From assembly GCA_904066235.2 (NCBI GenBank), contig CAJFCV020000001.1, positions 1,798,001 to 1,862,000 on the forward strand: a stretch of DNA of 64,000 nucleotides, written 5' to 3'. A program made the position numbers and the translations under genes. The notes beneath the pieces are model-generated. The model did not search any database. It was not told where the DNA came from and saw only the letters and a program-made list of their open reading frames with translations. Positions 46,767 through 58,008 of the stretch are shown here, piece after piece. How positions within the stretch are numbered: position 1 is the stretch's first letter; the number at the start of each line of letters is the position of its first letter. The stretch is from Bursaphelenchus xylophilus (Eukaryota > Nematoda > Chromadorea > Rhabditida > Aphelenchoididae).

Positions 46767-48013
46767 ATGGCTGAAAAGTATAAGTGCGAGCGCAAAGCAC
46801 ACCTGAAGTATCAAATCAAGCTTCTGCGAGGTGAGCTAAAGTTTTCTCTTATGTTTTTATTTTAGAGAAGGTGGAGAAGATTCCCGAGACTCCGAACGAA
46901 ATCTACGGAAATCCAGCGTTCAGCGACTTCAGAATCCAAGCTGGAGACGAGACCTTTTATGTGGGTTGTATATAACTTATTTTTATTTTTATTTTAGGTT
47001 ACAAAATACCAATTGGCGTTGAAGTCGAAGGTGTTCAACAGAATGTTCGTTTCCGGAATGAAAGAGGTGGACGAAGGCGTTGTACAGATTGATGATGATC
47101 CTGAAGCGGTCGGAGCAATGCTCAAGTTCCTCTATTTGGGCAAAAGAGTGAAAGGCGTGGAAATGGCGAAGAACGTTGTTCAACTCGCCGATCGTTACGA
47201 AATGACTGAACTCAAGGTGAATATGATGTAATCTTTGGGGAATGTTTAATTGGCCAGGAGCCTCATAAGTTTAGAAATATTGTCTGATCCGTTTAAAAGT
47301 GAAATTTTAGCGATAATTGGATCTTTTGATCATTTTTGATATTATCCATGAGGTCATTTTTTAAAGTAATGTTTCTTTTGATTTTAAGTGAAAGTTTTGT
47401 ACGGTTTATGGAAATTTAGATGGGATAGAGTGTTAACTAAAGTATTTATGGTATGCTCCTTTGAATGTTGGCAGAAAATTAAATCTTTTTCTGATCTATA
47501 CTACCACTAACTAGGACCAATGTGAACTGGAGCTTTTGGACAATCTGACCGTAGCAGGTTCCCAAGATGCTTTCATATTCGCCTCACAGTTCCAGTTGTC
47601 TCATCTTTTCCTCATGGCCACCGCTCTCCTCTACTACAACTTCAAAGGCTTCGGCAACGACAAACTCGAGGGTAGGTTGCCCTAAATTTTTTTTTGTTTT
47701 TGGGATGTTTGGGACTGGCTACAGAATCGACGGCCACGAGAACACGGACGTCATCAAAAACATCAGCGACATCGACATCTATTACCAAGTTTATTCGGGC
47801 AGCAAGCTGCAGCCTTACACTAGTTTCAAAATGCTCAAGGCCGGGGAGGAGGATCGATTGGTCCGCAACTCCTTTCCTCACCCCATCTTGCTGTCCCATT
47901 CCCCTCGGATTTACTACACGCCGGCGAATGTCGTTGGTTACCAGGATCTTCATCAAGTTCCGGACGCCAGGATCCTTTATCTTCGAGGAGATTCTTCCGA
48001 CAAAATTGAGTAA
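46767..48013 (+). CDS. BTB protein E with MSP-like C-terminus
   Basis: Exons 46767-46830, 46866-46960, 46998-47216, 47515-47675 and 47725-48013 give 275 residues. The BTB parts match the family (GNPAFSDFRIQAGDETFY, KYQLALKSKVFNRMF, LADRYEMTELK), and exon 4 begins DQCELELLDNL. The MSP-like exon (VIKNISDIDIYYQVYSGS) is open but out of frame if the usual phase-1 donor (GTAGGT at 47672) is used. A donor four bases later (GTTGCC) restores the frame, so either that weak site is used or the gene has lost its C-terminus. The N-terminus (MAEKYKCERK) lacks the paired cysteines of its relatives. Confidence 0.82.
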
Positions 48014-48180
48014 ATATCAGGTTTTTGGGTAGATGTTGATACTTATGTTATTTTTTATTGTTTTAGATAAATTTTTTGACAAAAAGTCATTGTGTTTTGA
48101 AAAAATGGATAGTTAATTGTATCTCAAAACCTAATTGGGCCAGAACCACCGCATTTCTTCGGTAATCTTGCGAGAGCAAC

Positions 48181-48203
48181 ACTTGACACAAGTGTGTCAA
48201 CTA
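48181..48203. promoter_or_regulatory. TTGAC/GTCAA motif upstream of BTB gene F
   Basis: ACTTGACACAAGTGTGTCAA is a near-palindrome 70 bp before the start codon, placed like the palindromes of genes B and C. Confidence 0.5.
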
Positions 48204-48271
48204 TCTCCCTAAAAGGAAATGTTCGGCGAATTCGGCAGGAATTAATTAATGTCGGCCAGTAGTCTGCAACC

Positions 48272-49598
48272 ATGCCGGACTGTTGCGCCACGTGCAAGAA
48301 AGAACTTGAAGAACAGATAAACAGGTTACGAGGTGGTTTTTTGTTGTGAATAATATTTTTTTAGACAAGGTGAGTCAAATTCCCGAAGTTTCAACGCATT
48401 TGTTTGGAAATCCGAGCTTCAGCGACCTCCGAGTGAAAGCGGGAAACACAACTTTTTACGTAAGCCATTCTTCAACATATTTTTTTTACACTTTTAGGTT
48501 ACAAAATACCTAATGGGACTCAAGTCCAAGATCTTCGAGGAAACTATTCTTGAAGGATCGAGAGATGGGGCTGATAACGTTTTGAGGCTGCATGAAGATC
48601 CTGCTGTGGTCGAGGCAATGCTGGAGTACATATGCTTGCAGAAGAAGGTGAAGGGAAGCGAGTTAGCGGCAAAGGTTGTGCAACTGGCCAATCGTTACGG
48701 AATCGATGATCTCAAAGTGAGTATTGAAGAATTATTTGTTGAAGTTTAGGTTTATAGATGCTCGAATACTTGAAAAATCCTATAAATGCGTTTCTATCCT
48801 AGTCGTAACACGGTGTTTTTGGTTTCAATCAGTTTTTATATTATCCATGGGTAAAGTTATTGTTTCTTTGTAAACTATTTTTTCTGCTGTTGAAAACAGG
48901 CCGTTTCTTTTTTAATGAGCAAGAATAGGTCTTAATAAGATTTGTGGCTTTAGTTTCGACTAAATTCTTTGCTTATAATTTATTTATTTGAGGTGATTTT
49001 AAACGACCACCTAAAATAATGTTTTTTGATTTGTTAGGATCAATGTGAATTGGAGCTGCTGGATAATTTGACGTTCGAAGATGCCCATGCTAATCTGCAA
49101 ATCGCGTATCAAGAAGGTCTCTCGGTTTTGTATTGGAAATGCAGCGAGCTCATCTACCACAACTTCACAGGACTGGAGAAATATTCCGTAGAAAGCGAGA
49201 TTGTGGAACAACCTGAACCAGGTAGGGCGTGGAGGGCATTTGAAATTATTTTTGAGCATATTTTCAGTTCCGATTGGTCCTATTTTCACCTTCACGCCAG
49301 ACACCGTCATCCTTACTACGATCCACGGAAAAGTTGCTTCTGACCATAGAGAACTAACCATAGTTCCGTCGACATTGTCTACAAAGTTTATGGATCCGTG
49401 ACTTCGTCCAGAGGCTTCGAAATTCTGGGCCCAGGCGAAACTTTTCGACTTGGCCCACACTCTCTAAATCAACTTACATTTCGGTCCGATGAGGCTTTCG
49501 TTTACTACGCACCATACGTCAAAGACCCTACGATCGACTACCAACGACTTCATCTGCTCCCAAACGCTCAATTTCTACGTTTGAAAGTCAGGAGATAA
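48272..49598 (+). CDS. BTB protein F, frameshifted in MSP-like exon
   Basis: Exons 48272-48332, 48365-48459, 48498-48716, 49038-49221 and 49268-49598. The start is MPDCCATCKKE. The BTB region is intact (GNPSFSDLRVKAG, KYLMGLKSKIFEE, LANRYGIDDLK), and exon 4 begins DQCELELLDNLTF. The last exon starts in frame as a MSP-like domain (PIGPIFTFTP), but one base is missing near 49345. The original frame hits TGA at 49399-49401; the shifted frame continues the domain (NHSSVDIVYKVYGS onward) to TAA at 49596-49598. Either a recent 1-nt deletion or an assembly error. If real, the product is a BTB protein with half a MSP-like domain. AATAAA follows near 49688. Confidence 0.8.
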
Positions 49599-49760
49599 GA
49601 TTTTGGTTAATTTATGTTGTTATGATGTTTGATATCGCTATTTTTGCTGTTTGTCTAACTTCTCAATTATCCATTTTTACATATTTTCAATAAATATATT
49701 GTCTGAGTGGATTTGAGCTGTTTTTTGGTAGAATTCCTGGTCATACTGTAGGGGGGTCAG

Positions 49761-49792
49761 AGTTGACCCAAAATGCAGAAACGAGTCAAGTG
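49761..49792. promoter_or_regulatory. TTGAC/GTCAA motif upstream of gene G
   Basis: AGTTGACCC and GAGTCAAGTG lie in inverted orientation about 15 bp apart, 62 bp before the start codon. Weaker than the sites of B, C and F. Confidence 0.35.
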
Positions 49793-49853
49793 TTTCTCTA
49801 CAGGAAGTTGTTGAGAAGAACAAGGTTTGGGTGTGTTATTGCCCGAGATAGCA

Positions 49854-52800
49854 ATGCCAGGCTGTTGTTCTAGCGCCTGTGCGCGTAAACCGCTGCTAGA
49901 TGAGCGGATTCAATCTTTGAGGAGTAAGTTTTGCCAAAATTTGACATATGATATTATCCATGACGAGTTTATTGTAAAAACTAGCGTGAATCTTTGGTTA
50001 AGCGCTATGATTCGCTGCAAAATGATGTAAAAAATTTCAATGAACAGTGTAGGATGAATTAGGCCTCTTTTTTCTGTTGAGTTGTGATGTTTTTTTTTAT
50101 TATAGATAAGGTCAATGCAAGACAAGAGATTCGGAACGATTTGGTTGGAGATCCTGCCTTTAGCGATTTCCAAATCCGGGCCCAAGGCGTCACCTTTTAT
50201 GTGAGTTGTATTCTATTCGTTTTTATCTTGATTTTTAGGTTGTCAAGTATCAATTAGCCTTGAAGTCGAAGGTGTTTAAAGATCTATTCAAATCGAACAG
50301 CAATGAAGTCCTGCAAGGAGTATTGGAGCTGCATGATGACCCTGATGCAGTGAAAGCTGTGCTCGATTACATCTTTCTGTACAAAAAGGTCGAGGGATGC
50401 GAATTGGCTGCAAAAGCTCTTCAACTTGCGCATCGTGGCGAAATGATTGAACTCAAGGTAGGTATAGCGTAAAATTGCATGTATTTTTGCTTGGAATAGA
50501 GCTTTTGGGTGGTAAAGAATGTTTTGAAATCGATTTTGAGCCAGAATTACATCACATTTTTGAGTTACGAAGATTTTGCTATATTGTTCATGCCTAGAAT
50601 AAAAAAATTCTTTTTTAGGAGCAATGCGAATTGGAGCTGTTGGATCATTTGACACTCAGAGATGCCCCGTACGTCCTGGAGTTGGCTCGTAGCTATGGGT
50701 TGTCAATTTTGTTCGCAAAATGCGTCGAATTTCTTTTCTACAACTTTGAAGAGTTCGAGGTATTCGAACCAGAAAGTAAGTGTTTAGCCTATTAATTTTT
50801 TGGCTTTTAGATAAAACAGTGATTTGGTTGGTTGATGTATGATCTGAGCTTTAATATAATGCCATAATTTCAGTTCATCCCGCTCCATTGGCTCGTCCGC
50901 AACCAGGTGAAGGTAGGAGAACATAATTTTTTTGATGGAGCTACCTGAATTTTGATTTTCTTTGGATTAACTGTTTGAAGTAGCCAAATATTGTGTGATC
51001 GCTACTTTAAAGCGTATTTTACTCGAATATTTTTAGCTCGTCCAGCTCCGCCAGCCGGTCCGCCACCTGTTCGAGGTAGGGTAATATAATTGCTTCTAGC
51101 TGCCTAAAATCGTCCTTGCTGTTGGGGTTTTTTGGGCTGATTGCCTAGAATATTATCTAATCTGTTGTTTGGATGGTATTTAGGGCTGAAATTTTGATTT
51201 TTTGCATTAGAAAAAAGGGTAATATAACTTTTCGCTCAAAACTCGACGAACCTCGATTTTTATTGGCTGATTTGCTAATATAAGTTAGAATATGATATAT
51301 TGAATAGTTTAAAAACGTAATGGACCTCATAATTTCAGAGAATCAGAGGCCACAGCCAGTTTTTGAACCTCATGGTAAGCTGATGTTATTCTGAATAGAA
51401 ATATGTGATTTTAATCTGAAACCCCTTGATTCCCTGGTAATTCGAATTTAAATTTCTAGCCCGACGCATGATGGATCCGTTCCAGGACGCGGAAGGACTG
51501 GCTGCCGCTTATGATCACTTTGAAATCCAATTTTTACCTCAAGAAGAAGGTAAAATGTTGTGATTTTGGTAGAAAAGGTTGATGAAATTTTTGTGCGAAA
51601 TAGAAGGGAGAGGGGGTTATTTGCGGTATTAAAAGAATTTGCTTAATGAGAGCTCGAATTGGATCATTTTATATTGACCATGATGGATAATATAATTTTT
51701 GTTATAGAATGGTTTAGTGTTGCTTTATTGATGCTTAGTTGATCGAATTAAGTCCATTGAAATTTATTTTTGGTTTTAAATTGAATCTTATTTAGTAGAA
51801 AATTTAGTTATATTATCCATGATGGATAAGATAGTTGGTGTCATAAATAAGGTCGCGGATTTTTTTAATCGCAAAACATGTTAATATAAGCCGGTTGACA
51901 ACTTATTTGAAGAAAATTTTATGTGGAAGGAGGTTATTTCAAGTTTTGACAAACAAAATATTATTCATGATGGATAAGTTCATTTTTGTTGAGATTTTAG
52001 CCCGTAGACAAGCCTATGTTGACTTGAATAATCCGGAAGGTGAACAAATCAATGAGCCGCAAGATGAGAGTGATATTTTTGAGGATTTGAGAGGCGAAAA
52101 TGTTCAAGGATTGGATGAATTAGGTCCTGAAGAGGAGGCAGAAAACGATGAATCTGAGGAAGAAGAGGATGGCAATGAAAATGAACAAGCTTGTAGGATT
52201 ATTTTTGACCTTTTTTTTTGACTGGTTCGAATTGTATTAGAAGGTATTGATTTTTTAGATTCTCCTGAAGATCTTCTGGTCGCTGCGCTTGTTGAAGGTA
52301 AGTTTTTTCTCTTTGATTTTTTTTGGTTTTTAGGGAGATGATCTTTACTATTGAGGTCCGCAAAATGTTCCACGCAAAAGTCGCAAAGATATACGAGCAT
52401 TTTTTCGCTACCCGTCTCTCTTCATTCTGCGTGTTCTATCAAAAAATTATTGCATGGCGTCTTTGCGGAAGGTGAGTCCCACGAGCTCAAATTTTGTCGG
52501 GATCAATGTCAGACCAATACTAGTCCGTTCGTAAAGTCGCTGAAGTGATTTTTGACGTTTGCACTGTGTAAAAAAAAGTCAGAGTGCGAGTGACAGCCCA
52601 AAAAAGCCTATTGCACGGTGCAAAAAACAAGAAATTGCACAGTGCAAAGTGAACTTTTGTTTTTGCACACTTGCTGGAGTGATTTCGGCGACATGCACTG
52701 TGCGAAAACAAAATTTTACTTTGCACTGTGCAATTTCTTGCTTTTTGCACCGTGCAATAGGCTTTTTCGGGCTGTCGCTCGCACCTCTAATTTTTCGCAC

Positions 52801-55800
52801 AGTGCAGACGCCAAAAATCCCTTCAGCGACTTTGCGTACGGACTAGTATTCGTCAGACATTGATCCTCACAAAATTTGAGCTGTGAGACTTATCTTCCGC
52901 TGAGATACCACGCACGTCAATCCAGCGCATTTCCTGAACCGTTTCGAAACTTCGTGTCATCTTCATTGATTTAATTAGAGAGACGAAATGTCGCGAAGTT
53001 ATCGGCACTTTCTCTCGCCCGAAATAATTGCTTCTTCTCGAAAAGAAAGAAAAAAGATAAGAAAATGCTTTTTTATCGGATAGTGACATTTCGTTTTGAA
53101 CGAATCTCCAAAAAGGGGCGGGAAATTTTTTCTTCTATTTTGGATTGACGTGCCACGCAATATTTTTTCGAGAGAACACGCAGAATGAAGAGAGACGGGT
53201 AGAGAAAAAAATGTTATTATTTCTTTGCGATTTTTGATGATTGGAAGGAAAATTTTGCGGACGTTATTTCTATTTTTTGAGGAATCGACCAAAACGAAAA
53301 GGATAAAATCGCTGAAGAAATCAATGATGATAACAAAGAAGTATCTGACGGACCAAATCACAGTGGTTTCAGAGAGCATCTCAAAAAAGTTGAAGAAAAT
53401 GCCGAATTGGATGCTGATCATGACAAAGAACAGTTTTCCGGGGAATGTATTGAGAACGAGGAGCAAAAAGAAGGTGAAATTTTTATATTATTCATGAAGG
53501 AGAAGGTATTTTTTATGGGGGAAATGGTTATAATTTGATGATTGAGTGGCAAGCGAGTGTGAAATAATGTATAGGAGGACTTGTGAACATTTTTTTTAGG
53601 AATTTTGTGTCGAAGCATGGAAGAACTTCATATTGATGACTCTTTGAAAGAAAAAACAGAGAATGATGGAAAACAGGATGATGAGAGCGACTCCGGCGAA
53701 GCCGCGGACTTTGAGGATGAAGATGAGGAAGAAAGTTAGTTGTTGGGATATCGAATTTTGGGGCGATGTTATACTAGATCTGGAGATGACAAAAAATTTT
53801 TTTGAAGACGGTTTTTTTTTTGTTATAAGGATCGAAAATAGCCATGGTTAGATGTAGTAAATGTTTTTGGGGGTTTTTAAAGAGGTTACGGAGTAATTTT
53901 GTCGAAATTTTTTAGCTCCTCCCACCTCACCACTCACCGATAAATTCGAGGAAAATCAAGTTTTGGACTCTCAAAATCAAGCTCAGAACCAAGATAAAAC
54001 CCTCGAAGCAGTCGATGAAGACCGAACTCCTTATGTTTCGCTGTGCAATTTGCCTTCCCCGCCCGTCAAGGGTAGGATAATATATTTTTTTTTTATGAAA
54101 ATTTGATTTTTTTCTTTTTTTTTTTTTTTTTTTTTTTTTTGAAGATTAGTGGATTTTGGAAGCAGAAATTCACTAAAATTTTCCAGGAGATGATAAGGAG
54201 AATATTGAAGAGAAGACTGACGATCAAGAATATGGAGATTTTTTTACTTTCAACGGAGAAAAAGTGAAGGGTAAGATGAGGGGAAATTGGAAGTGAAAAC
54301 TGAGGAGTTGGTTGAAAAAATTGGCCAGGATGCCTTTCAATTTGACATTCGGTGTTTTGAGATTTTTTATTATTTTTTTAGTTTTTATTTTTATTTTTTT
54401 TTATTTTTGTTTTATTTTGTTATGTTGATTTCAGTGTCCCCCGTGAGGTTTGCCAAAGTTGAATCAGGTAGGATCATTTTTATTTTTTCCGTTTTTAGAT
54501 ATTTTTTTATTTTTTGAATTTTTTGTTCAGTCCGGCCGAGAGCTTTGGTCTTCCCGGACACCACGGAAGAAAGTCAAACCCACTCGGAGCAAGACGCCTC
54601 CGAAGAAATTCCACCGGTTTTGGAGGATGAAAAAGGTATAAAAAGTCAGACTTTTTTGGTCAAGCGTTGAAAAAAAAATGAAAAATTTTTCCGTATTTTG
54701 TAGATGTTAGGCCTAAAAGATGACAAAAAAATCCGATTTTTCTTCGATTTGTGAGGCTAATTTTTTTGTCTGTCGGGAAAATAATGTGCACTCTGTCGCA
54801 TCGAAAATCGCGTCGCCGTCGAGAAAACGAATTTTGTCTCGGCAGGAGAAAATTGATTTTTCACTTCGGCGACACGATTTTCGATGCGACAAAGTGCTCA
54901 TTATTTTTCCGACAGACAGAAAGTTTGCGTCACAAATCGAAAAAATCGGTTTTTTGTCATTGTTTAGGCCTAACATGTACAAAACACGGGCAATTTTTTT
55001 CATTTTTTTTTTTTTTTTTTTTGCAGAAGGTGAGCATTCGGACGATGAAAAAGCCACACCTTTTGTTCGGCAAATCAGAGAAAGGTACGATAACCCTGCG
55101 ACGAATTTCCGAACCGACGAAGAGGGTCTGGACAGTTCGCCGGACGATATTGAAGAAGAATTTCTGAGATTCTACGAGGGAAATTTTCCTGGTAAATTTT
55201 GGAGAATTTTTTTTTTTTTTTGAATTTTTTTTTTTTTTTTTAAATATTTTTTCAACGCCAATCGATGATTTCGCAGACGAGAATGAAGCCAGCGCCATTG
55301 AGGGCGACGAAATGTACGCAAATATTGACAAATGGAACCTCGTCGAAATGACATTTGAAGAATATCAAAAGTACTCGGATTGGAAGGAAAGAAAGGACCA
55401 ACAAATGAAGTCGAAAACTCCTAAAACAGGTAAGAGGTTTGGAAAGGAGGAAATTTATTTTTGATTTTTTTTTTTGAAAAATTTTTTTGGAGTACCTAAA
55501 ATTTGATGAGGATTACTTTTCGACAAACTTGGCCTAAATTTTTTATGCATTTTTTGGCAAATTGGGAATTTTTAGCTATTGATTTGCTAAGTTTCGGAGA
55601 TCTAGGGGGTTTTTTTGAGATTTATTTTTTCCGAGGTACCTGAAATTTGATGGGATTTAATTTTCAACAGACTTGGCCTCATTTTTTTTATGGATTATGG
55701 GCATTTTGGAAATTTTTGGCTATTGATTTGCTAAATTTTCCGGCATTTTTAGACGAAAAATTTTTACAAATTTCGGATTTTTTTTTTGCGATTTTTGACT

Positions 55801-57697
55801 TGGAAATGTTTGGGTTAACAAGAGCTCATCGGTTATCTAATTGTGTAAAAAATCGCTTTTCCCCGGGCAAAATGCAAAAAGTTATAGCGAAAAGAAGTTT
55901 TTGTCTGACCACTCTCCGCATTTTGTATACTCTCTCGTAAAAAGCTTGATGAAAATCACAGCGCTTGGCGAAGAGCAGGTCTAAATTTTTAGGGAATAAT
56001 ATATGGGCTAGTCAGAGTATAGGTTTAGAGTTTGAAGAGAATTGGGGAGTCGCAATGGGTTACTGTAACAGAATTACAGATATAAAATGAAAAGTTTATG
56101 TCAAAAAATGATGATCTTTCAGCTTTCGCTGGACTCTACAAGTCGAAAACCAGCCGCAAGTCCAAACCCAAGCCCAGCAATGCGAGGCCGGTCGAACAGC
56201 CCCAACCGAAAGTTGAGGCAAATAATGTAAAAGGTAGGCCAAGCTGAAAAGAAGTGATTTTCTGATTGGTCGAGGGAGAAATAGGTAATAAGAAGAGGAA
56301 TGGGATGCAGTAGAACTGAGAAAAAATATAAATTGAAATAATGCGACTGGAAAAGGATATAGGAATTTTAAGATATTACTTTAGGCAGTGTGGTCATGAA
56401 TAATATAGAAAATGGTAACAAAGCTTGGAAATTTTTGGTAAGACGTAAGGTAAATTGCCTGAAAAGCCATATTGAAGCTTTTGGAGGGGATAAAAATTAG
56501 GTGTGCTAGAGAAAATATCGTTTTAGACGAGTATGTCATGGATAATATAAAATTCATCATGTTGGGTTAGGTAATAAAAAAGATAGTATTTTCAATTTGA
56601 CACTGGTCCTAAGAGGAATTTAGCACCTAATTTAAGTTTAATTTCAGCATCCGCGGCTTCCATGTTTGCGCCAGCGCCAGATGCTTCAGCTCAAGGTAGG
56701 AAAATATATTTTTTTTTTGAAAAAATAGCCCTTTCGATCGGTTTTTCGACGCATTGCTGGTTCAGTAATAAGTTTTGTTGCTTGAAAAGTAATATGGAAG
56801 CTTTTGGTGGGGGTGTAAAACCAGGGGGTACTTGGCAAAATATTGTTTTAGACAACTATGTCATGGATAATATAAAATTTATCGTAGTGGGTGAAGTAAT
56901 AAAAAAAGATAATATTTTTTATTTTACACAGATCCTAAGAGTAATTTAGAACCTAATTTAACCTTAATTTCAGCTTCGACGTCTTCTAGGTTTGCGCCAG
57001 CGCCAGTTCATCCAGGTCAAGGTAGGATAATATAAAATCCATCATATTGAGTGAAGTAATGAAAAATGATAATATTTTTAATTTTACACTGGTCCTACAT
57101 GTATTTTCGAGCCTAATTTAACTTTAATTTCAGCTTCGACGTCTTGTAGGTTTGCGCCAGCGCCAGTCGCTCCGACCCAAGGTAGGATAATATAAAATTT
57201 ATCGTAGTGGGTGTCGTAATAAAAAAATATTGTATTTTTAATGTTACACTGGCCCTAAGGGGAATTTAGAGCCTAATTTAACTTTAATTTTAGCATCGAC
57301 GTCTTCCAGTTTTGCGCCATTAACAGTTGATCCGGATAAAGGTAGTGTAATATTATTTTTTATTTTTCATTCATTCGAATGTTTGACCCACTCTTAATTA
57401 TAACCCGTTTCAGCACCCCCTCTGCTCACTGCCTCCAGAAGAGGTCAGTCCATTGTGAAATCGCGCCTCAGCGGCTTTTCTGTCAAGAATCAGAACACCT
57501 ATCCGCTCGTCTACCAACTCTACAGGACAAACAACAACCCCTCCCAATTTTACATCATCCAACCAACGCGCAGTCAATCCGTCATAACCGACGAAGGCAC
57601 CATATTTTTCGCGAAGTACGAAGCGAACGGAAATTATGACTATAGCCGACTTTGTGACCATCCAAACGCAAAAGTTTTGCAGCTGAAGAAAGATTAG
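49854..57697 (+). CDS. Giant BTB / MSP-like protein G (24 exons)
   Basis: The family exons come first: 49854-49923 (MPGCCSSACARK), 50106-50200, 50239-50457 and 50619-50775, giving BTB and BACK-like parts to about residue 180. Then 19 exons: 50874-50912, 51037-51075, 51339-51374, 51460-51549, 52001-52192, 52259-52297, 53282-53473, 53600-53734, 53916-54071, 54187-54270, 54435-54467, 54531-54635, 55027-55191, 55277-55429, 56123-56233, 56648-56695, 56974-57021, 57134-57181 and 57294-57341. Each is a multiple of three and starts and ends in phase 1. Exon 57414-57697 adds the MSP-like domain. Total 861 residues. The linker is Pro-rich first, then strongly acidic, then basic and PAP-rich, with no known domain, probably disordered. 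Introns hold M1, M2 and M4 elements. Exon choice is mine; no transcript evidence is available. Confidence 0.82.
52513..52853. mobile_element. Inverted-repeat element M4 in gene G intron
   Basis: About 340 bp with ends ATACTAGTCCGTTCGTAAAG and its near complement, and several GCACTGTGC palindromes inside. Fragments of the same ends occur near 3112 and 15740. Confidence 0.75.
52908..53157. mobile_element. MITE of family M2 in gene G intron
   Basis: 250 bp with ends CCACGCACGTCAATCCA and TGGATTGACGTGCCACGC. Inverted copy of the M2 element at 34507-34748. Confidence 0.8.
54708..54977. mobile_element. M1 core inside longer inverted repeat, gene G intron
   Basis: An M1 core at about 54768-54918 is flanked on both sides by a further ~55-bp inverted repeat (GTTAGGCCTAAA, then GATGACAAAAAAATCCGATT on the left). 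It is either a nested insertion or a longer relative of M1. Confidence 0.7.
56648..57341 (+). repeat. Array of four 48-bp exon copies in gene G
   Basis: Exons 56648-56695, 56974-57021, 57134-57181 and 57294-57341 are each 48 bp and encode variants of ASTSSRFAPAPVxPxQ. The last three start exactly 160 bp apart and their introns are alike too (TAATTTAACTTTAATTTCAG before each). The unit is exon plus intron, so growth was by tandem duplication. Confidence 0.88.
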
Positions 57698-57928
57698 AGG
57701 AAAGAGTTTTTTGGTCCTCGGTTATCTCAGAACTACCTCAACATATTTGTTTTACTTGTTTTTGTTAATATCCAATATTTGTTTTGTGGTTAATATAATA
57801 AAATTTTAAAAAAGCGTCATGGATAATATAATGGGTTTGAAAGGTTGATAAAATTTTTGCGTTTCGAGTTTTGAAATCGCTTTAGGGCACGATTACTGTA
57901 GTTTCGTTGTAAAACCAGGGAGTGAAAG

Positions 57929-57949
57929 ACTTGACCCGAGCTGTCAACT
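57929..57949. promoter_or_regulatory. TTGAC/GTCAA motif upstream of gene H
   Basis: ACTTGACCCGAGCTGTCAAC, an inverted TTGAC/GTCAA pair 60 bp before the start codon. Confidence 0.45.
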
Positions 57950-58008
57950 GTTGCGTTTGACCAAAAAGTTGGTGCAATTTTGGGCGTTGCTCAGTTGCTT
58001 GCCGCAGA

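Noticed and set aside
47694..48032. Alternative Ser/Thr/Arg-rich frame over the last exon of gene E
   Set aside because: It follows from the standard donor but has no similarity to the family. The other frame encodes the MSP-like domain.
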